Below, one piece after another: positions 14,501-32,704 of a stretch of 64,000 nt of DNA. The stretch spans positions 40,208,012-40,272,011 of the forward strand of contig OU342630.1 of NCBI GenBank assembly GCA_910589415.1. The letters run 5' to 3'. This DNA is from Malachius bipustulatus (taxonomy: Eukaryota; Arthropoda; Insecta; Coleoptera; Melyridae). Under the pieces are notes generated by a model. It searched no databases. It saw nothing but the letters and a program-made list of their open reading frames with translations, and was not told the origin of the DNA. Numbering within the stretch: position 1 is the first letter of the stretch; every line of letters starts with the position of its first letter. The position numbers and the translations under genes are program-made.

Positions 14501-15706
14501 TATGAAGTTTTCTTGTTAAAATTGTCCCAAAAATCACCCCCTTAAATATTGACATTCAATTACAAAACACCCTGTATATATGTATGTTTGAACGCGTAGA
14601 TAGAGCCAAGAGAATAAGAAGATCTACATCTTCGCCGACAACTATAACGGAATCAAATGTAGATGAAATGTTGATTGCTGTATTGACTATTAGAGTATCC
14701 GCATCTTCCTTGGCTTTCTTGACCATGAAGTTCGCAGCTTCAAATTTCGTCTTCAACATTTCAATGAGACGTTTCTTGTTTGCATCGTTGCCTAGGATTT
14801 ATCTTGTGACACAGTTTTTCACATTTTTCGTTAAATATACGAAAAACACGTGTTGGTGTAGATGTATCTTGATTTGTGGCTCTCGTACGCTGAAACTATT
14901 GATTTTACGAAAAAAAGATTATTACATAAATTGTAGAAAATTTTCTCTAGTTTAATTTATTACCTAAATATTTTCATCGTAAAATGAGTTGGAAAGAAGA
15001 TATTGTTAAAAAACTGTTTTTGGACGCCATTTTTTCAATATGGCGGCGCGAGCGGCAAAGATACGAGGTGGCAAAGTAAAAATTCGGAAAGAGCATGTCA
15101 AAATCTATAAAATCACCAATTTTTAAAACTCCCGGAAAACTTTCCAGGTAACCCTATTTTTGAACACCAAATGACTGTACTAATTATAAAGCTACAGAAA
15201 AGCCACTATTTGCATCTACTTAATGAAACAAATTTCTCATTCATTACATTCCTCCGATGCCAATGTATAAAAATTTTCTAATGTTAAGGATCGAGGCGAA
15301 GCAACAGTGGTTTGTCATCAAGAGCAGGTTCGGGATTTAGTCCAGTTCCAGAAAATGGGACACTTCGAAGTCCGGTAACTTCAGCCAACAGAAATCTACG
15401 CTCAGCAAGGCTCATGAACATGCATAGCAGTGCAGGAAGCACTGATTCCGGGTTTGCACAACCTACCACTGTTGGTGAGTAGGAAATTATTTAAATTAAA
15501 TAATTGATTCTGCTCTTTCTGCTTTTAAATAATTTGTTACAATTTTTAGACAAAGAGATTATTACTTCTGATTATTTCTTTTAGATGCGAGTTATTCAGA
15601 TCCTTTGGGTCCATTACCAGCGAGACCACGGACAGGAGCAGGAAAAGGTCTAGATTTTGATGATTTCGGAAATGATGACCTTGGTGATGATTTACTACCT
15701 GAATAA
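2508..15706 (+). CDS. IFT88: Intraflagellar transport protein 88 (TPR protein), 5' incomplete
   Basis: IFT88 is a core IFT-B subunit that carries cargo along ciliary microtubules; insects need it in sensory neurons. Eleven exons were joined by splice sites and phase: 2508-2662, 7765-7960, 8102-8319, 8376-8607, 10779-10926, 11034-11227, 11523-11709, 11772-12025, 12322-12682, 15289-15474, 15585-15706 (about 750 residues against roughly 830 in human). The first exon has the family motif RPMTAVRGAGY. Later exons carry TPR helices, with LVEESCEANNEGD, EALNTYQ, AGYDWCV, LGELYDHEGDKQQAF and ECLRFLARLCSDLG matching IFT88 in order. The acidic tail ends GDDLLPE, as in vertebrate IFT88. The N-terminal acidic region (about 80-100 residues) is missing and is probably left of the window. 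The first acceptor could be 2508 or 2527. All exons are open, so the gene looks functional. Introns 1, 4 and 9 are bloated with mobile elements. Confidence 0.95.
2934..3015 (-). repeat. Probable 3' tail of a minus-strand LINE or SINE with (AAAT)n
   Basis: On the minus strand a short unique stretch reading GGGCTTGCCCGTAAATG is followed by about 50 bp of AAAT-type repeats. This is the usual 3' end of a non-LTR retroelement. Only the tail remains and no coding sequence is attached. Confidence 0.4.
3259..4586. mobile_element. Compound palindromic MITE built from several inverted and direct units
   Basis: Starts CAGGGTGGGCC after TA; the main right end is at 4508, before TA at 4509-4510, with a further partial unit to 4586. 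The same 250-280 bp unit (terminus, AAACAGGTCGATTTTG, GGGGTAGCTACCCC, then TTTACAACGATATCCAA) appears at least four times in alternating orientation, near 3260-3520, 3525-3790, 3960-4225 and 4240-4508. Two open frames, one on each strand, are mirror images of this repeat and are not genes. The structure suggests repeated insertion of a family into itself, or template switching. Confidence 0.7.
4595..4862. mobile_element. 268-bp palindromic MITE, TA target site
   Basis: Begins CACCGTGTTTTATATTAAG after TA and ends with the inverse before TA. Arms of about 105 bp are almost perfect inverses (for example TTATTTAACCTAGAAAGTCG in each arm). It directly follows the compound element and lies in IFT88 intron 1. 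Confidence 0.75.
5060..6165. mobile_element. Foldback element with a LINE end in its loop
   Basis: An arm of about 335 bp (5060-5395) is repeated in inverted order at about 5869-6165, including TGAGCCGAATAAAAGGC at the outer edge and TTTTTAAGGGTGGGGG inside. A second terminus-like motif CAGGGTGC lies within each arm. The loop (5400-5868) carries the 3' end of an unrelated LINE reading frame. No target duplication could be settled. Confidence 0.6.
5548..5766 (+). pseudogene. C-terminal fragment of a non-LTR retrotransposon polyprotein
   Basis: An open stretch of about 72 codons, without its own start, ends at TAA. It contains the zinc-knuckle-like motif CRLCNEEDETASHVIFECPA, a C-x2-C-x8-H-x4-C arrangement. 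That motif is typical of the end of ORF2, after the reverse transcriptase and RNase H, in Jockey/R1/I-type LINEs. The rest of the LINE is absent, so this is a 5'-truncated copy. It is in the loop of a foldback element inside an IFT88 intron. Confidence 0.7.
6387..7236. mobile_element. 850-bp palindromic MITE, TA target site
   Basis: Starts CCGGGTATCCCAGATAATAG after TA and ends with the near inverse before TA. Each arm is close to 400 bp and includes CTTTTCTCTAAT and GCCGTTTCCGAAAT. The sequence is strongly AT-rich and has no open frame of interest. It lies in IFT88 intron 1. Confidence 0.75.
8608..10778. other. IFT88 intron 4, non-coding, with one minor inverted-repeat element
   Basis: No exon or gene was found. 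A short TA-flanked element at 9771-9951 begins CAGGGTGTTACC and ends near TACTCTG. A block at about 9170-9600 has repeated short motifs of the type CCCTCGG and AACTCCCT. A run of about ten G occurs near 10150. A CG-richer patch lies at 10330-10560 without a recognisable feature. Confidence 0.4.
13610..14815 (-). pseudogene. Decayed transposon gene with XPG/FEN-like nuclease motifs, split by a MITE
   Basis: Read on the minus strand, the first part (about 14815-14577) has DANKKRLIEML, KEDADTLIV and VGEDVDLLIL, and the second (13792-13610) continues with KKGKISQQIDSTKS and HALSGCDTASAHFNQGK. The acidic motifs DAD, GED-D and GCD correspond in order and spacing to the metal-binding acids of the XPG I-region and PIN nucleases. 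This matches a family of uncharacterised insect repeat proteins that I recognise only by these motifs. The MITE at 13793-14574 interrupts the frame. If it is taken out together with one TA, the reading frame runs straight on. Further downstream, to about 12970, the frame is broken by stops. Non-functional here. Confidence 0.6.
13793..14574. mobile_element. 782-bp palindromic MITE nested in the nuclease-like gene
   Basis: Begins CAGGGTGTTATGTAATTG after TA (13791-13792) and ends CACCCTG before TA (14575-14576). The arms contain GACATTCAATTAC, AAGGGGGTGATTTTTGGG and TATCTCAAAAGTTAAGAC as inverses. The two TA copies and the frame continuity of the host sequence mark the exact insertion ends. Confidence 0.85.
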
Positions 15707-15921
15707 AATAATAGTACTGTTATGAGCCAGGTGCTCTAACACTTAATTGATATTTTTGATCATGATTGTTGATTACTTAAATTTTTACTTCAGGCAATAT
15801 CTTTGGTTAGATTAGAGTCCAATTATTGTACTGTCAAAGTCATATGTTTGTTGAGTATAAGTAACACATCCATAATGCAGCACTGATGAGGGAATTTGTC
15901 TGTTACATGATTTGATTAGAT

Positions 15922-15927
15922 AATAAA
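15922..15927 (+). promoter_or_regulatory. Likely poly(A) signal of IFT88
   Basis: AATAAA lies 216 bp after the IFT88 stop codon and is followed by an A-rich then AT-rich stretch. Position and motif fit a 3' UTR end; no transcript evidence is available. Confidence 0.5.
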
Positions 15928-16023
15928 AAAAAAGATCAAGTCCGGTATTTTATTTTACACAAAACAAAAAAATACCAATCCTAAATTAGGAAGAGTAAAT
16001 TTTGACTGCACTTATTAGTTATA

Positions 16024-17438
16024 CAGGGTGTTTCATTAATCAGTGCAGAAAATTCAACTGGAGATTCCTTGCTGAATTTTAAGGGTGGTTTGTCATAAAA
16101 AAAATTCCTTAAAGCCTCCCCTTAAAGTAGGGTAAAAAATTCACATTTATCGATTTTTTTCTGAAATGACTTGAAAAAAAAAATAATAACGGCTAGGTAT
16201 TCGAATACTACTACCATGAAGCCTCCATAATTACATAATTTTATGCACCCTTGTTCTCTGCAAGGGTGTGAATCATACTACCCCTAAAAGTTTTTTTCCA
16301 CAACTTTTTTCCTAATAATTTTTTTTTATCTTAAAATTCACACTTTGGAGGGCCAGTTCAATTGAAAAGAAATTTGTCTCTTAATAATTTCACGGAAACT
16401 AAATACTTTTCCACTAAAGAAATAAAAAGGGCATGTATTCAAGAAAATTGTGCCCATTTTGAGCACTGTCTTAACAAAATATTGTTAATTAAAATTAAAT
16501 TCATTGTGTTTATTGTTGATTATGTTTTTTGTGCTATTTAATGTTTATTTATTTCTATAAATATTTTATATATTTACATATCGCTCATTCGAAAGAATAG
16601 TGACGCAACTCAAAAAGTGCAATTGTTGAGGAAACCTGTTTAAAAAATTTTGTCGCTTTTAACTTTGTATACAAAACTACTTTAGGTTGTTTTTTTAAAT
16701 GTAACATTGTTACATAATAGAATCCGACGTTCTCACCACAAGCACTGAACTAACACGGAATGTGACAGTGTTGACGAGCAGCCCTTTAAGATTTCTCACC
16801 GAAAGAACAATGACAGTTACGCCATCAAACGGTGACTCTTTAAAATTCATTTGGTGTCGTTGTTCTACAACATTCAGTACCATTTTAGGAACCTTTTTCA
16901 CTATAAAACTCAATATAGCTATATTTTGAGATGTGTCACTATTCTCGCGAATGAGCGATATTTTTATAAATATGTCTGTAAAATCACAATTTATAATTTA
17001 TGCAAGTCCGCTTATTTTATTTCTTTAGTGGAAAAGTATTGAGTTTCCGTGAAATTTTTAAGAGACATTTTTTTAAATTGAACTGGCTCTCCAAAGTGTG
17101 AATTTAAAAATAAAAATATTAGGAAAAAAGTTCTGGAAAAAAAAACTTTTAGGGGTATGTAGTATGATTCACACCCTTGCAGAGAACAAGGGTGGATAAA
17201 ATTATGTAATTATGGAGGCTTCATGGTAGTAGTATTCGAATACGAATACCTAGCCGTCTTTTTTTATTTCAAGTTATTTCAGAAAAAAATCGATAAATGT
17301 GGATTTTTTACCCTACTTTAAGGGGATGTCACTTCTTAGGGGAGGCTTTAAGAAAATTTGTTTTTATGACAAACCCCCCTTAAAATTCAGCAAGGAATGT
17401 CCAGTTGAATTTTCTGCACTGATTAATGAAACACCCAG
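16024..17438. mobile_element. 1415-bp palindromic MITE with a nested inverted-repeat element
   Basis: Starts CAGGGTGTTTCATTAATCAG after TA and ends with the inverse before TA. Arms extend about 500 bp (TTCGAATACTACTACCATG type sequence in both). Near the centre, 16577-16962 is bounded by its own inverse termini ATATCGCTCATTCG, so it is probably a second element that inserted into the loop. A minus-strand frame inside the nested part has no recognisable domain. Confidence 0.7.
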
Positions 17439-18006
17439 TATAGTGGGATTCATCAAAAGAAAAAAAAATTGCCATGGAAGAATTAATTTTTTAGAAACAA
17501 CGATGTTAAAAACCCCTACAGCATTTCTTAGATATCCTCAAATTAGAGAGACCAGAAACACTACAAAGGAAGGGTTAGAGCCTAACTGAATAGGATTGAT
17601 TGCAAAACAAATGATTGAACCCCTGATGTAGTGGAAAAGAATCATTATAAAAAGTATTCTTGCCAAGAAAAATATCTCGAACAGTACCATTCAGACTCCA
17701 GTAATAAGAAGAGAGGTCCCATATGTCTAGGTTTCCACTGAAATGCTTTCAGAAGCATACCTTACTGAGAGATCACCCCTAGCCACCAATGGTTATGATG
17801 ACACATGTAGGACCTTTAAATGAAAGCTGCAATCAGTAGGTTGCACAAAATATTTTTAGCCTTGATTTACGTAGCACAATTTTGGATTTAGAATTATCTT
17901 TTAAACGTTTTATATAAAAGAGTTACATGGTTGTCAAGAGAAATTTTTTTCATAACTTGTAAATTTGCATAAAAAGTTGGTTCTAAGACTAAATTCAGCC
18001 ACTATA

Positions 18007-18640
18007 CAGGGTGATCCCGAAATGGCGGACACGGTATACAAGGTGTTGTAGAGGATGTTCAGAAAGACTGTAAATTTAAAACAAAAATTGTTTCCTCGCC
18101 TTCGTTACCGAGATATTGGGTGTCCTTTTTCTAAATTCTAAATCAAAACGACAGTCAAATTTAAACAACCTCAACTGGCAAAGCAGATGATTTGACATAA
18201 CTATTACGATAGCGTTTGCTTTTTATTTTTATTATTATCGGGAACGGAATTACAGGCATTCAAAGTTTACCTATTCCCTGAGTTCAACAAAATTTTTCAA
18301 TGTGGCATCGTTGTTCAAATTCGAGCTCAACAATGCTACTAAAATAGATTTTGAATAATATTATCGGATATGTTTCCCCGCAACGATTATTGTTTTGAAC
18401 ATTGTTGAACTTTCCATTTCATATGTTTCCATGGTAATATCTATCTGGGTATTATTAAGACCTAAACATTATTTTTCTGCCTTAAGAAGGGTAGTGCACT
18501 GTTGTGACTTTTTTTCCACAAAAGTGGTCATATCTTCTTAAGGGAGCCATACTGGAGAAAACAGTAAATAAAACTTAGAATCCTTAATCCACAATGGATG
18601 CTGTGGTGCTGACCGTGTCCGCCATTTCGGGATCACCCTG
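18007..18640. mobile_element. 634-bp TA-flanked element with short inverted repeats
   Basis: Bounded by CAGGGTGATCCCGAAATGGC and its inverse, about 28 bp, next to TA on both sides. Unlike its neighbours, the interior is not a long palindrome. No coding sequence was recognised. Confidence 0.7.
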
Positions 18641-19261
18641 TATTTTGTAATACATACCATGTAATACAGACCATGTAAAGTGGAAAAATTCATGTAAACT
18701 TGTGTCCTAGAAAATACATTTCTCTTTGCAATAATATTGGTGAGGGTGCCCCCTGGGACTGGGATTAATAATTTTTATTATTTTAATCTACTTGGGGTTT
18801 AAGGAGCTCTTTATTACAATATCGGCAAGAGAATGCTTGAGATATTAATTAAAAAAACGATTAAAAAAAAGTATCTTGAAAACAAGACACTTTTAGATTT
18901 TTACCACTGCTACAGTGTAAAATGTAAATATAAATGTAAAATTTCTGCAGGAATCTAAAATTTAGTAAAATGTTAAAAAAACTATAAGTAAAAATTCAAA
19001 TATTATATTTTGAAACTGTATAAAGATTATAAATAAATACTCAATTTTAAAAATAAAACAAGAAGTATTGAGGTAATTCGTTGCAAAAGAAAATAAATAA
19101 AATTTGGATATGCTGATTTCGAGTTAAGGTTGCTCACAGGCTCGGGTCTCAATGAAACAAGAGAAAATAGTAGCATTGAAACTAGTTGAAAAGTACTTTA
19201 CAACATTTTTTGATGCAAGGTCCAGTTCAGCTCTGCCACAGATGGAAGTAGGTATGAATCC

Positions 19262-20529
19262 TAAAGGTGGATCCACATCAATACAAATTTTCGTTGTGCG
19301 TTGTGTGTTGAAATTCAGCGAAAAATTTGCGCCATAAATTTAAATCTGATAAAATATTTTACCACGTAATTTTTATATCTTGTTCGTTGTGCGCGCGAAT
19401 CCACTTGTGGAACGCGGATCGTCGATTTTTTGAAATAATAACATTCGCTAATGATTTTCTTATTTTTTTATCTATCAACGATTGTAGTCATTGATTTATC
19501 AATCAATTTCCTTTTATGTCAAATCAGTTTCACTTTATGTCAATTGCTTTTCCTATTTATGTGCAATGACAGTATAATAAATACTGGAAAAGCATATTTG
19601 ATAAAAAAGGAATCTTATTTGACAGAAGAGGAACTTCAATTGAGAAATCACGCACTGATGTTTGATAAATGGGAAAAGCATTTGACAAATTAGGAAAGGC
19701 AATTGACAAAAGAGGAAAATCAAAAGCAAAAGACTGTAAAATTAACAAAGTAGCCAAAATATCTAGTAAAAAATTACCAAAGCACTGATTCACATCCACA
19801 TTAATATCACTGTGCGGAGCAAATCCCTTTGAAGTTGGTTGAAAACCGACAGCTCATCGGATCGTGTGCGTCGTTCGTTGCAAAAATGTTTGCGTGAATT
19901 TATTTGCGGCGCACAGTCCACATACAGGGTGGGCCACGGTATACGAAACGGAAGATTATGGCCGTGTCTCTGGATTTTAGGATCTTTTTATTTTTGGAGT
20001 GGATAGAGACCCGGCAGAGGTACGTTTTAAAATTATATTCATAATGTACAGGGTGTCCCAAAAGCATAAAACATATCAAAGTTATGTTTTTTTAAATGGA
20101 ATGCTCCTATGTTATTGCATTTTTAGATTGTCTGAAAAGAGAAAATAAGATTGGCTTTTACAGTTGGTGCTTAAATTCAGACGTTTTTGAGTTATAAACA
20201 AGTGAAAATCGTCATTTTTCAAGTTCATGGCCCTGTACAACGACAACGGCTGAAGATAGAGAAAAACGGCTTACATGTCCCTATTTTAAGTTTTCATGTA
20301 CTATCCTACAATGTAGATGAAATGTTTATATAGGGTGATAAAAAATTTGAAAAATTCTGAGATTTCTCCACGCGTCGCCAAATAAAATATCAAAGAAAGC
20401 ACAAATGTTTCTATACCATAGGATGGTATAGGTGGCCCATCCTGTATATGAATATTCCGCCGCACACGAGCAAATTTGTGTCAAAAACAACGCACAACGA
20501 AAATTTGTATTGATGTGGATCCACCTTTA
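19262..20529. mobile_element. Inverted-repeat element with a nested MITE
   Basis: Outer ends are inverse copies of TAAAGGTGGATCCACATCAA and extend about 45 bp (TTTTCGTTGTGCGTTGT). Inside lies a TA-flanked element at 19925-20444 that begins CAGGGTGGGCCAC and ends GTGGCCCATCCTG. A degenerate short repeat of the type AAAAGGCAATTGACAAA occurs several times at 19575-19730 and in inverse form at 19500-19560. No duplication of the target could be fixed for the outer element. Confidence 0.55.
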
Positions 20530-20852
20530 TGTGTGAGTTTCAAGTCATGATAATGTTTGGCCTCATGGTGGTAACTATTCTTTAGCCTGTTCCTAAATAA
20601 TATTAAGGGGGGTCCAAACTACCCTTACAAAAAGTTCAAAATGGTGGTGAAAACTTTTTTTTGTCGAAAAAGTATTGTTTTTATCAAAACTGAAAACAAC
20701 TGAGTGTTACACAAAATTATTGTACAATTTTTATACAAAAACATTTAAGATTTTTTTGATAAATCTTATACTTGGTTCATGAGAAAAATGCTTTTCAATA
20801 CGGCCGTTTCTTCATGAAATTCCGCAAGAATGCAGCAAGTTTTTATCTTTTA

Positions 20853-21017
20853 TGTCCGTATTCATCAAACTTCAAAATATAACTCTGGGGTTATATTTTG
20901 AATTTTCTGACAGCTGATTGGTCTAATGCTCAAAGCCTACGAACGCTACGAATTTTAAACCAATGACATGTTCCAAAATATAACCCCAGGGGTTATATTT
21001 ATTGATGAATACGGGCC
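20853..21017. mobile_element. PIF/Harbinger-type MITE, copy 1
   Basis: A 165-bp element flanked by TTA on both sides (20850-20852 and 21018-21020). Its ends are TGTCCGTATTCATCAA and the inverse of GGCCCGTATTCATCAA. The 3-bp TTA duplication with a GGCC-type terminus is characteristic of Harbinger MITEs. The centre contains an inverted pair of CCAATCAGCTGTC and ATTGGTTTA-like motifs. A near-identical copy lies at 32952-33125. Confidence 0.8.
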
Positions 21018-21875
21018 TTAGTGGTGTAACTATAAATTTTGGGCCACCTGCAACATTCGACAAAGGGTCCATCTTAAGTATTACGCAGTGCTGCAAACAA
21101 GATTGGTGTGTTATTATGCATAGATTTTTTTTGACATTAGTTTTTGATGTTATAATATATTCCGAAGCTTTTATTGTATTATCATCAGCTCTACTCTAAA
21201 ATATGAAAAGCGTTAAATAGCTAATGCAAAGTAATGGTGCAGTCTTTAATAGCTTACTTTTAGCAAGATCGTGACTTTGGAGGAACAAAGTTACCTTTGA
21301 TCTCTGTAAAAGAATGGCTTTTAATGAATTTTTAGATAGTTTAGTTATCAAAATTGATTCTAACTTTCATTAGCCTATTACATCGACTCTAAAATAAAGT
21401 TTGGAAAGTGTTGCCCGTGTTAATTAGTTCTGAGGCAAATGATCCAGTCCGAAACGAAAACTTGCCAGCAGAAAACCTATTAGCGATGTAGCCGAAAGCA
21501 CAAAAAATGAAATTCATATTATAAGAAATGTATGAACGTAAGTGGCGCTTCTTAAAATATTGTCATAAACTTAAAGTTTTATTTGTTCATGCTTATAGAG
21601 GTATTTTTGTAGAACTAATAAAGCCTACATTGATGTAATGATTTGTTGAGTCATTTTATTACTTATTTTCTTTAAATCAGAGGAAATCCGGTTATATCCA
21701 AAAGTCCCAAACTTCAAAAATACCTAATCCATAAACTGAGAAAGTTAAGGCTGACTAAATAGATTATAGAATTGCACAGAATAAAAAAGAAGAAGCAAAG
21801 TTCACCTATAGTAGGATTAACTTTAAAAAGTCAGATGTGACGTCTTACTAACCGTCCGAATTAATATTTTTAATT

Positions 21876-22212
21876 TCACCAGAAAATGTCAAACAGTTAA
21901 TTGTCAAGTTGTGAACGAGCGTAATTATTGAAGCAATCATTCAAAAAATGAATTGAACCGCTTACGTCAGTTTGAGAGCCACTGACAACTACATAAAATT
22001 TATTCACGTAATGACATTCTATCCTCTGTGTTGTGCATTTAATTCTCATTCGAAACCAATGTTGATGTATACTTATTTATGCGGGATGGAGTGTTTAGAC
22101 AAACTGGACGGTTACTATAAAAACACGTACATGAAACAAAATAAATCGAACTATCAAAAGGATGTGTATTCTTAATCGATACGTATGACTTTTTAGACTT
22201 TATTGGACTATA
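21876..22212. repeat. Dispersed repeat, copy 1 of 2
   Basis: About 340 bp starting near CCAGAAAATGTCAAACAGTT and containing AACTACATAAAATTTATTCA and ATGACTTTTT. It is closely repeated at 38450-38790 in the same orientation (estimated above 80 percent identical by eye). No reading frame is shared. Class unknown. Confidence 0.65.
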
Positions 22213-22529
22213 AGCTTTAAATTGCGTAATGTCATTCGATCTTGAAAGCTGGCAAACTTGCATTTTTGTTATCAATAACGTCATGGCCACTTTAGCTGAA
22301 ACGGGCCATAATAATAAAAATAACTACAAACAAAAACGTCTAAAATTAAAAAAATATATCCAATTTTAAAGTCACAGCCCAGTCTATTACAAAAATGACA
22401 ACTGAAACACAATTTACAAATTGAAAACTTATTCCTGTTTTCCTCGGAAAAGGCTCAATAGACGTAAAATGTAACTACAGCAACAAAAGCAGCTTTTCCA
22501 TCTTAAGAAGGGCACAGACCCATTAAAGG

Positions 22530-22890
22530 GACCTTTTAAAATTATATTCATAATGTACAGAGTGTCCCAAAAATATGAAAAATATCAAAGTTATCATGTA
22601 TTTTTAAAATGGCATTCTCCTATGTTATTGCATTTTCAGATTATCAGAGAAGAAAAAATAAGAATGATTTTTACAGTTGGAGTTTAGATTGAGTAGTTTT
22701 TGAGTTATGAACAAGTGAATATTGCAATTTTCGAAGTTCATGGCAGTGTATAACAGTAACGGCTCCGAATATTGGAAAATGATTTAAAGAAGAATAAAAT
22801 AGCGCAACTTTGCCCCAATTTAACCTTCCGTATCTTTCAAGTTTCCGAGATCCCAATGATGTAGCTCGAATTTGACTAACCCTGTATATT
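22530..22890. repeat. MITE-derived module shared with several other elements
   Basis: Starts with TTTTAAAATTATATTCATAA before a degraded CAGAGTGTCCC terminus and includes GAGTTATGAACAAGTGAA. The same module occurs at 20022-20340, 24370-24660, 28440-28740, 38990-39320 and 62100-62480, so several MITE families share an internal sequence. Confidence 0.5.
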
Positions 22891-23283
22891 TCTAATACCG
22901 GATCTTAGACTATAATTGACAGTTTTTTGCGACAGATTTTTTTTCCAAACTGTTGATTTTATCACTAAAAGCATAATAAACAAAGTTATAGATAATTTTA
23001 TTTTATTGACATTTTGTCTCTTAGATATTTTCCTCTAATCAGATTAGAAGCAGTTTTTTTTTTTAATGGCCGCAATTTTGTTTTTTTCATAGATCTAGTT
23101 TGGACTCCCCTCAAAATAGTTTAATCCTACACAATAGATATCAACATGTCTTTAGTCAAACAACAAGTCAAGATATCATGACTTGTACATTTCGTTTTCT
23201 TTTACCTGGAGATTCATACCTACTACTGTATTCTGGCTAAAAAATATCGTAAATAAATAAAATGTAAATACATAAATAGAAAA

Positions 23284-31202
<7,919 letters not shown>

Positions 31203-31830
31203 TTTGTAATTTTATATAGTTGTTGTTACTACTTATTAAATTTAAAATGATGACAGATGTGCAGCACTTTTTCTGCTTCTTACTTAGTTTGTTCTTACTG
31301 ATCTGATAACTTTCTCTAATTTATATTTCAATCTCCACTGTACTCTTACTCTTCATTTTCTGTAAATTTACAATAATTATTCATTATTAACAATGATTAA
31401 CAAAAAGTTAAGACAGTTATGAAAAAACTTGCAATTCATGGATTTGGTACTGGATACACAGTCACACAAGATTTGTCCTTTCCTTTTAACTTTGGAATTT
31501 CAATAAGAAATATTTTAATGATGGGATAATGCCCTAACAAATATCATATTCGTTAACTAACACTGCCTGGCTATACCGTCAAAGATCCCAACCCACTGTT
31601 TTGTGAAATTTATTAAAAATAATAAATTTCTTTAAAATTCTTTTGAACAATAATTTGTTATTAGCCGACTGGAAATCCCAAATACTGGATTTGGATTTTT
31701 ATTTTTCCTTAAATTTAAATTGAGGTTATGAGGATAATTAAATTGACAATTGACACACCAGTCACAGCAGCTGTTCTGTCACATGACAGTGACATTTAAC
31801 AGTGACTCAACTGATGATTATACGCTAAAA
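31203..31830. other. Upstream region of FIH
   Basis: The region directly upstream of the FIH start codon (gene on minus strand). It has no recognisable repeat or reading frame. A core promoter is expected here but no clear TATA or initiator pair can be defended. Confidence 0.3.
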
Positions 31831-32703
31831 GAATCGGCTGTTCGCGGAGCGCGCGCCTCCTCGTGGATTTTTTCCACACTTTTGTAAGGCATCTAATCCT
31901 TGACAGCTCGTTTCCATAAAATAAAACCTTTTTTAAAATCATTATTTGGAAGTGTATTTCTAGATTTTTGAATTTATTATGACTACAATTATTATTATTA
32001 TTAAAAGTCATTTCCAAGCACCCAGTCTTCGTTTTAAATCGTTGAGAAATGTGCGAAATCTCATGATGAGTTTTCACATGTTAGAGAATACGTTTACATG
32101 AAACTTTTCTTCAAGGAACCGCTCACTTAGAGAGACTCCTGGTGCACATAGCACTCGTAAAAATGAAAAAACCTATTATTGTCCCATTGTTCAGGTACCT
32201 AATATAATTGTTCCATTAAAAAAATTTCACCTTTCTTATCAACATAATAGTTCATATTATTTCATCTCATGTTTTCGGTTTTTTTATTCAGCTTATGTAA
32301 AAAGTCGAAGAGTTTTGGACATATTTTGCAACTGTAAAGCAGGAAAATGTTACTGTATACATTCCGCTGCTCAGAAACTGATTTATTGACCATGATTTAG
32401 AACCCTACGTCTGAAATAGAGCTCGAAAAAAATTATAGCAGTAGTTATTGTTTTATTTGTATTACTTAAATGTCTTAAATTAACTAAATTTTTAAACTTC
32501 AATTTACAATCTAAAAAAAAATTCAGGAGTAATAAATGCGTATGTAATCAAGCATATAAGGTACTCGTGTACAACAAACCCTCCCGATTTATTTTTATCC
32601 CTGAACGACCTCATGTTTGCAATACATACATTAAAATGAACAGCGGGCACGCAGGACTTGCCGTATGAAAGTGTCAAATTTGCCTACTTGGCCTACTTGG
32701 TGC
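31831..32703. repeat. Low-copy repeat of about 870 bp, copy A
   Basis: Begins near GCGCGCGCCTCCTCGTGGAT and ends near GTGTCAAATTTGCCTACTTG. It is repeated directly at 36028-36893 with small insertions and deletions. Both contain an A/T-rich part with ATTATGACTACAAT and a run CTTCAAGGAAC...GAGAGACTCCTGGTG. Copy A is more damaged. It could be a transposon or a duplicated gene fragment; no inverted ends were found. Confidence 0.6.
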
Positions 32704-32704
32704 T

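Larger units (their letters stand above)
12728..15182 (-). mobile_element. Long-TIR DNA transposon with decayed nuclease-like gene (Academ-like, tentative)
   Basis: The element fills most of IFT88 intron 9. Arms of about 230 bp (12728-12960 and 14960-15182) are inverse to each other, including CCTGGAAAGTTTTCCGGGAG and TTGCCGCTCGCGCCGCC. The left arm lacks about 14 bp present in the right. A possible 3-bp duplication ATT lies outside both ends. Between the arms is a minus-strand decayed gene with XPG/FEN-type motifs (separate entry), broken by a nested MITE. Long inverted ends, a short duplication and a nuclease gene recall the Academ superfamily, which is known to encode an XPG-like nuclease. 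The class assignment is inference. Confidence 0.55.
21018..23283. other. Intergenic stretch with dispersed repeats only
   Basis: No gene was found between the Harbinger MITE and the 3' end of the FIH gene. The stretch holds the dispersed repeat at 21876-22212 and a MITE-derived module at 22530-22890, described separately. The remainder is AT-rich unique sequence. Confidence 0.4.
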
